From DASQDT01 sp036380435 (lineage in GTDB: Bacteria > Acidobacteriota > Blastocatellia > Pyrinomonadales > Pyrinomonadaceae): 27,173 nt of DNA. Shown piece after piece: positions 22,600 through 27,173 of the stretch. The position numbers were made by a program, and so were the translations under genes. Location of the stretch: positions 1 through 27,173 of the forward strand of contig DASVES010000507.1 of NCBI GenBank assembly GCA_036380435.1, read 5' to 3'. How positions within the stretch are numbered: position 1 is the first letter of the stretch; every line of letters begins with the position of its first letter. Below the pieces are notes generated by a model that was given only the letters and a program-made list of their open reading frames with translations, ran no database searches and was not told the DNA's origin.

Positions 22600-24903
22600 A
22601 TGGGTAGCCTGACTCCTTCAGACAATGCAATCGGCGTCTTCACGACCGACGCGAGTCTCGTTATTCAAATCTGGGACGCGGCCCTCGCACGCCTGACGGG
22701 CATCCCCGCGGACGCCGCGCGCGGGAAACATCTCGCCGAACTCATCCCAAATTTAGAAGAGGGCAGACTGCTCGCGCGTTTCCGGCGGGTGCTGGACGAA
22801 GGGGTCGTCGAAGTCCTCGCGCCCGCCTTCCATCACTACTTAATCCCGTGCCCGCCGTCCGCCCCCTCGAAGCATTTCGACAGGATGCAGCAGCGCGTGA
22901 CCATCGCGCCCCTGCGCGAGGACGACAGGACGGTCGGCGCGCTCGTCACGGTCGAAGATGTCACCGCGCGGATCGAACGCGAGCACAGCCTCTCCGAGCA
23001 ACCCGCACGCGCCGACGAAGGGGTGCGCCTCAGCGCCGCGCGTGCGCTCAAGGAGGAGGAGTCGCTCGAACCCGCGCGGCCCCTCCTCGCCGCGCTCGGG
23101 GATGAGAACTGGCGCGTCCGCCGCACGGCCGTCGAGGGACTCGCGCGCCGCGCCGCGCCCGACGCCATCGCCGCGCTCTTAGCTTCGGTGCGCGAGAATC
23201 ATCAAAATCTCGGCCTCCTCAACAGCGCGCTTCAGGTGCTCGCGATGAGCGACGTGGACACGCTCTCGCAGCTCGTCGAATTTCTGAACGACGAGGACGC
23301 AGACCTGCGCATGCAGGCGGCTCTCGCACTCGGCGAGCAGCGCGACGGGCGCGCCGCCCCCGCGCTCCTCGGCGCGCTCGAAGACGCGGACATCAACGTG
23401 CGTTACCACGCAATCGAAGCATTGGGGAAACTGCGCGCCGGCGGGGCCGCCGACGCGCTCGCCGGGATTGCCGAGACGCGCGATTTCTTCCTGGCGTTCC
23501 CGGCGCTCGACGCGTTGACGCGCATCGGCCAGGCGCACGTCGCTCCGCGCGTCGTGCCGCTGCTCGAAGACGAGCTTTTACGCGAGGCGGCCGCCGACGT
23601 GCTCGGGCGCCTCGGCGACGAAGAGACGGTCGCGCCTCTCGCCGCGCTGCTTAACACGCCGCACGCGCCCGCGCCGACAGTCGCGCGCTCGCTCGCTGCG
23701 CTGCACGACCGCTACGAGAAACTGTACGGCGAGGGCGCGCACATCGCCGACCTGACCCGCGCGGCCATCAGCCCGACGGGCGCGCAGAACCTGCTCGACG
23801 CGCTCAACGAGTCGGACTCCGGGGAACCGCGCCCGCTCGCGCTGGTCGTCGGATGGTTAGAAGGCGCGGCGGTCGAGCGCGCTCTGACGCGCCTGCTCGG
23901 GCGCGCCGGTGCGCGCGGCGAGGTGGTCGAAGCGTTGGTGCGGCACGGCTCGCGCGTGACGGATTTATTGATTGAACAGTTGGGGTCGGAAGACCTCGAA
24001 ATCAGAAAGTCGGCGGTCGTGGCCCTGGGGCGCATAGGCGACGCGCGCGCCACGCCCGCGCTCCTCGAGGCCCTCGAAGAAGACCCGGAGCTGGTCATCC
24101 CCGCGGCGGACGCGCTGGCGAAGATCGGCGACCCACGAGCTTTCGACGGGTTGCTCGCACTCGTCGGCGACCCACACGCCGCGGTCAGGCAGGCGGCCGT
24201 CGGCGCGCTCAACTCGCTCGGCTCGCCTGAGATGCCGGGGCGTGTGCTGCCGCTCCTCGAAGATGCCGACCCCAACGCCCGCGAATCGGCGGTGAAGATC
24301 GCCGGCTACTTCGGCTATCCCGAATGCGCCGACCTTCTGTTGGAACGATGCCGCGACGAGGACGAGCGCGTGCGCCGCGCGGCGGTCGAACACCTTCCCT
24401 TCCTCGAAGACGAACGCGCCACGCCCGCGCTCGTGCGCGCGCTGCGACACGAGACGCCGAAGGTGCGCGCCGCGGCGGCGGGCGCGATGGCGCTGGCCGA
24501 AGGCCCCGAAGTCTCGGCTTCTTTGATTGAAGCACTCGGGGACGAAGATTCGTGGGTGCGCTATTTCGCCGCGCGTTCGCTCGGCCGGCTGAAGATTGCG
24601 GGAAGCGCGGACGCGCTGGCGGGGCTGGCGCGCGACGACAAAGCGAATCACGTCCGCATCGCGGCCGTCGAAGCGCTGGGCGGCCTCGGCGGGGAGACGG
24701 CGGTCAGGGCGGTCGCCCCGCTGCTCCAGTCGGACGAGCCGGACATCGTGCGCGTAGCCATCGCCGCACTCGGCCGGATGGAGAACCCCGCCGCCCGGCC
24801 GCCGCTCTTAGAAGCTCTGCAATCGCCGGACGCAGAGGTCAGGGCTGCCGCCGCCGAGGCGCTCGGGGTGACGAAAAGAAATCGGCAGGGAGATTCTAAC
24901 TGA
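22600..24903 (+). CDS. PAS domain plus HEAT-repeat (PBS-lyase-like) protein of the chemosensory operon
   Basis: This 767-residue protein starts with a PAS domain (about 10-135, IGVFTTDASLVIQIWDAALA, then VGALVTVEDVTARIE). From about 145 to the end it consists of some 19-20 HEAT repeats of about 31 residues, with the [VI]R..AA.ALG.LG pattern of PBS-lyase-type HEAT units. The middle units (about 375-445) are irregular. HEAT solenoids bind proteins. Here the PAS domain could receive a signal and the solenoid dock the MCP, CheA or an effector. HEAT proteins associated with a chemosensory operon are known from the Myxococcus Che7 cluster. It lies 55 bp after the MCP gene and 42 bp before cheR. ATG at 22600 has only a weak upstream G-rich run, but the PAS domain begins directly, so the start is plausible. 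Confidence 0.93.
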   Translation: MGSLTPSDNAIGVFTTDASLVIQIWDAALARLTGIPADAARGKHLAELIPNLEEGRLLARFRRVLDEGVVEVLAPAFHHYLIPCPPSAPSKHFDRMQQRVTIAPLREDDRTVGALVTVEDVTARIEREHSLSEQPARADEGVRLSAARALKEEESLEPARPLLAALGDENWRVRRTAVEGLARRAAPDAIAALLASVRENHQNLGLLNSALQVLAMSDVDTLSQLVEFLNDEDADLRMQAALALGEQRDGRAAPALLGALEDADINVRYHAIEALGKLRAGGAADALAGIAETRDFFLAFPALDALTRIGQAHVAPRVVPLLEDELLREAAADVLGRLGDEETVAPLAALLNTPHAPAPTVARSLAALHDRYEKLYGEGAHIADLTRAAISPTGAQNLLDALNESDSGEPRPLALVVGWLEGAAVERALTRLLGRAGARGEVVEALVRHGSRVTDLLIEQLGSEDLEIRKSAVVALGRIGDARATPALLEALEEDPELVIPAADALAKIGDPRAFDGLLALVGDPHAAVRQAAVGALNSLGSPEMPGRVLPLLEDADPNARESAVKIAGYFGYPECADLLLERCRDEDERVRRAAVEHLPFLEDERATPALVRALRHETPKVRAAAAGAMALAEGPEVSASLIEALGDEDSWVRYFAARSLGRLKIAGSADALAGLARDDKANHVRIAAVEALGGLGGETAVRAVAPLLQSDEPDIVRVAIAALGRMENPAARPPLLEALQSPDAEVRAAAAEALGVTKRNRQGDSN

Positions 24904-24945
24904 CGGCGGAAGGGCCTCCGGCCGGTCGCCGCGGGCTGAAGAACA

Positions 24946-25803
24946 ATGGGCTTTCACACGGGTAGTTTAGGTGTCACGGGCGGGGCGGACAGGTTGTTGC
25001 GCGACCTGATACACGAGCGCACGGGGCTGTTTTTCGATAACGGGAAGGGCGACCTCCTGACGGACAAGTTGTCGCCGCTGGTCGTCGAGCGCGGGTTCAC
25101 GTCCCTCCTCGATTATTACTACCTGCTGAAGTACGACGAGGCGTCGCAGGACGAGTGGCTGAACGTGATGAACGCGCTGTCCGTCCCCGAAACTTACTTC
25201 TGGCGCGAGATGGATCAGGTGCGCGCGCTCGTCGAATGGGTGGTGCCGCGTTGGTTCGCGGCGCCGGGCGCCGGGCCGCTGAAGATTTGGAGCGCGGCGT
25301 GCGCGACGGGGGAGGAGCCGCTGACCATCGCGATGGCGCTCGAAGAGGCGGGGTGGCTCGCGCGCGCGCCGATTGAGATTCACGCCAGCGACGCCAGCAC
25401 GGCGGCCGTCGAAAAGGCCCGGCGCGGGGTCTATCGCGAGCGCTCGTTCCGCAACCTGCCGGCGGGGCTGCGCGCCAAATATTTTACGCAGATGGGCGCG
25501 ACACAAACGTGGCGTGTTGACGCTAGGCTGCATGACACCGTCAAGTGGGGTGTCGTTAATTTGATGAGCGAGGCGGAGTCCGCGCCGTGGGCGGCGGCGA
25601 ACGTGATCTTTTGCCGCAACGTGTTCATCTACTTCTCCGACCAGACGATCAGCAGGACGGTGCGCTCGTTCGCCGCGCACATCCGGCCGCCGGGTTACCT
25701 GTGCGTGGCCGCCTCGGAATCTCTGTTGAGGCTTTCGGCGGATTTCGAGTTGCAGGAGATCGGTAACGCGTTCGTGTATGTGAAGCGGCCGGGTCAGGGC
25801 TGA
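24946..25803 (+). CDS. cheR: CheR-type protein-glutamate methyltransferase
   Basis: This 285-residue CheR transfers methyl groups from S-adenosylmethionine to Glu residues on MCPs. The N-terminal helical domain has LIHERTGLFFDNGKGDLL. The NETYFFRE-type motif appears as VPETYFWRE. The SAM pocket is IWSAACATGEEPLTIAM, with HASDAS as the acidic strand-2 residue, and NVIFCRNVFIYF is the hallmark near the C-terminus. The length matches the minimal CheR (about 280), with no TPR or other extension. It should act on the soluble MCP two genes upstream. ATG at 24946 is preceded by GAAGAAC only, a poor ribosome binding site. Confidence 0.96.
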   Translation: MGFHTGSLGVTGGADRLLRDLIHERTGLFFDNGKGDLLTDKLSPLVVERGFTSLLDYYYLLKYDEASQDEWLNVMNALSVPETYFWREMDQVRALVEWVVPRWFAAPGAGPLKIWSAACATGEEPLTIAMALEEAGWLARAPIEIHASDASTAAVEKARRGVYRERSFRNLPAGLRAKYFTQMGATQTWRVDARLHDTVKWGVVNLMSEAESAPWAAANVIFCRNVFIYFSDQTISRTVRSFAAHIRPPGYLCVAASESLLRLSADFELQEIGNAFVYVKRPGQG

Positions 25804-25831
25804 CGGCCGCCTCGCGCCCCGAGGACTATTC

Positions 25832-26881
25832 ATGGATCGAGTTCTAAAAGTTCTGGTGGTGGACGATTCCGCATACGTGCGGAAGGTCGTGAAGCAGATG
25901 CTCTCGCGCAGCCCGTTCCTCGAAGTGGTGGGGACGGCCCGGGACGGGCGGGAGGCGCTGGAGCTGGTGGTGCAGTTAGACCCGGACGTCGTCACCTGCG
26001 ACCTCATCATGCCCGAGTTGGACGGGGTCGGGTTCGTGCGCGAACAGATGGCGCGCCGGCCCGTGCCGATCATCATCATGAGCATCGCGAGCGAGACGGG
26101 CGAGGCCGCGTTGACCGCGCTCGACGAGGGCGCAGTGGATTTCGTACAGAAGCCGACGGCGCTGGCGACCGAGAAAATCTTCGAGGTGAGTGACGAGTTG
26201 ATCGAGAAGGTCAAGGCCGCCGCGAGCATCCCGATGGGCCGCGTCAAGAAGGCCCCGTCAGAGCCTGCGCCCGCGCCGTCGCGAGCCTTGGCCTCCGTCA
26301 CGCGCAAAAAGCTGGTGGACGTGGTGGTCGTCGGCATCTCCACCGGCGGCCCCCAGGCTTTGAAACAGTTAATACCCCAACTCCCCGCGGATTTCCCCGT
26401 CCCGATGGCCATGGTCATGCACATGCCGGTCGGCTACACTGAAATGTACGCGCGCAAGCTGGACGAGCATTCGCCGCTCGAAGTTCGAGAAGCACAGGAG
26501 GGCGACGAGCTGCGCGCGGGCCTGGCGCTGCTGGCCCCGGCCGGGCGGCACCTGACCTTCCGCCGTCAGGCGGGCGGCGCGGTGGTCGCGCATCTGGATT
26601 CGAAGCCCTTCGAGATGCCGCACCGCCCGTCGGTGGACGTGCTCTTTCAGTCGGCGGCCGAGGTGTACGGGCAGAGGGTTCTGGGGGTGGTGATGACGGG
26701 GATGGGGTCGGACGGCAAACAGGGCGCGGCCTGGATCAAGGCACAAGGCGGTCTGGTCTACACCGAGAGCGAAGAGACGTGCGTGGTCTACGGCATGCCC
26801 TCTTCAGTGGTGGAGGCGGGCTTGAGCGACCGAAGCGTGCCGCTCGACGGGATGGCGCAGGCGATTCGGGAGGCGGTATGA
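25832..26881 (+). CDS. cheB: CheB protein-glutamate methylesterase/deamidase
   Basis: This 349-residue protein has an N-terminal receiver (D11/D12, phospho-acceptor D57, QKP lysine), a Pro/Ala linker (about 130-160) and a C-terminal methylesterase. The catalytic triad is S170 (GISTGG), H197 (MHMPVGYTEMYARKL) and D294 (MTGMGSDG), matching S164/H190/D286 of the enteric enzyme. It should remove methyl groups from MCPs and deamidate Gln, with activity raised by CheA phosphorylation. ATG at 25832 has GAGGA six bases upstream. Its TGA stop overlaps the ATG of the next cheY gene (ATGA). Confidence 0.97.
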   Translation: MDRVLKVLVVDDSAYVRKVVKQMLSRSPFLEVVGTARDGREALELVVQLDPDVVTCDLIMPELDGVGFVREQMARRPVPIIIMSIASETGEAALTALDEGAVDFVQKPTALATEKIFEVSDELIEKVKAAASIPMGRVKKAPSEPAPAPSRALASVTRKKLVDVVVVGISTGGPQALKQLIPQLPADFPVPMAMVMHMPVGYTEMYARKLDEHSPLEVREAQEGDELRAGLALLAPAGRHLTFRRQAGGAVVAHLDSKPFEMPHRPSVDVLFQSAAEVYGQRVLGVVMTGMGSDGKQGAAWIKAQGGLVYTESEETCVVYGMPSSVVEAGLSDRSVPLDGMAQAIREAV

Positions 26882-27173
26882 GTAAAAAAATAATGGTGGT
26901 GGACGACTCCGCGCTGTCGCGCAGAACCTTACGCCGCATTCTGGAGACGGCTGGCTACGGCGTCGTCGAGGCCGAGGAGGGCATGGCCGCGCTCGAACTC
27001 TATTTCATCGAGAAGCCCGATCTGGTGCTCCTCGACCTGGTGATGAAGGGCATGTACGGCCTCGACGTGCTCGAAAAGCTGCGCCAGATGGATCCCCTCG
27101 TGCGCGTCGTGGTCCTTTCCGCGGATATCCAATCGACGTCGCGAGAGATGGTCGCGGCCGCCGGCGCCGCCGG
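26878..27173 (+). CDS. cheY: CheY-like response regulator, 3' end beyond the window
   Basis: ATG at 26878 overlaps the cheB stop, with GGGAGG four bases upstream. Ninety-eight codons are visible before the window ends. It is a receiver with D9/D10, phospho-acceptor D53 and S81 at the Thr/Ser switch; the conserved Lys should lie just past the window edge. The usual Pro after D-x-x-M is Lys57 (DLVMKGM). It is a second CheY in the same operon, so phosphate from CheA may be shared or sunk between the two. Whether an output domain follows cannot be seen. Confidence 0.92.
   Translation, partial: MSKKIMVVDDSALSRRTLRRILETAGYGVVEAEEGMAALELYFIEKPDLVLLDLVMKGMYGLDVLEKLRQMDPLVRVVVLSADIQSTSREMVAAAGAA

Noticed and set aside
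24967..26424. Minus-strand open frame of 485 codons opposite cheR and cheB
   Set aside because: It spans two well-defined genes on the opposite strand and shows no domain. It is a codon-bias shadow.

Overview
The window is high-G+C, densely coded bacterial chromosome. A very large Oar-type TonB-dependent receptor with an N-terminal carboxypeptidase-regulatory-like domain, long multi-PAS kinases, and a chemosensory operon with a PAS-HEAT protein together suggest an Acidobacteriota-like (perhaps Blastocatellia) or similarly complex soil bacterium. This is inference from gene content only; no rRNA or tRNA is present to fix the taxonomy.

Minus-strand half (1-16.9 kb). An outer-membrane receptor gene fills bases 1-3427, and its last codon falls at the window edge. 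After a 463-bp gap comes a co-directional series, listed in transcription order from 12022 down to 3891: alpha/beta hydrolase, KAS III-like thiolase-fold protein, long-chain acyl-CoA synthetase, MaoC-type enoyl-CoA hydratase, membrane histidine kinase, and sigma54-dependent NtrC-type regulator. The first four act on acyl chains. The kinase carries an N-terminal cytosolic domain that resembles the C-terminal extension of some acyl-CoA transferases, so this set may be an acyl-chain processing and sensing module. Upstream of it lie a DEAD-box RNA helicase with a DbpA-type RNA-binding domain, and a NarL-type regulator coupled by an ATGA overlap to a triple-PAS kinase.

Plus-strand half (17.4-27.2 kb). 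A compact chemosensory operon reads cheY, cheA, cheW, soluble MCP, PAS-HEAT-repeat protein, cheR, cheB, cheY (cut by the window end). Several junctions overlap (TAGTG, ATGA, and a 20-bp cheW/MCP overlap), indicating translational coupling. No flagellar or pilus genes are visible. The MCP has no membrane segment or sensor domain. It is a very long coiled-coil hairpin whose two arms carry matching 28- and 56-residue periodicities. Together with the HEAT protein this looks like an alternative-function chemosensory pathway, comparable in outline to Myxococcus Frz/Che7-type systems.

Small features include a perfect 30-bp inverted repeat (8202-8303) and a GTGAGCA-heptamer inverted repeat (10101-10170) that sit at the two ends of the acyl-CoA synthetase gene, a perfect 11-bp hairpin at 3813-3837, and a probable relic of a SemiSWEET sugar transporter in the gap before cheY. 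No tRNA, rRNA, CRISPR array, insertion sequence or phage gene was seen.
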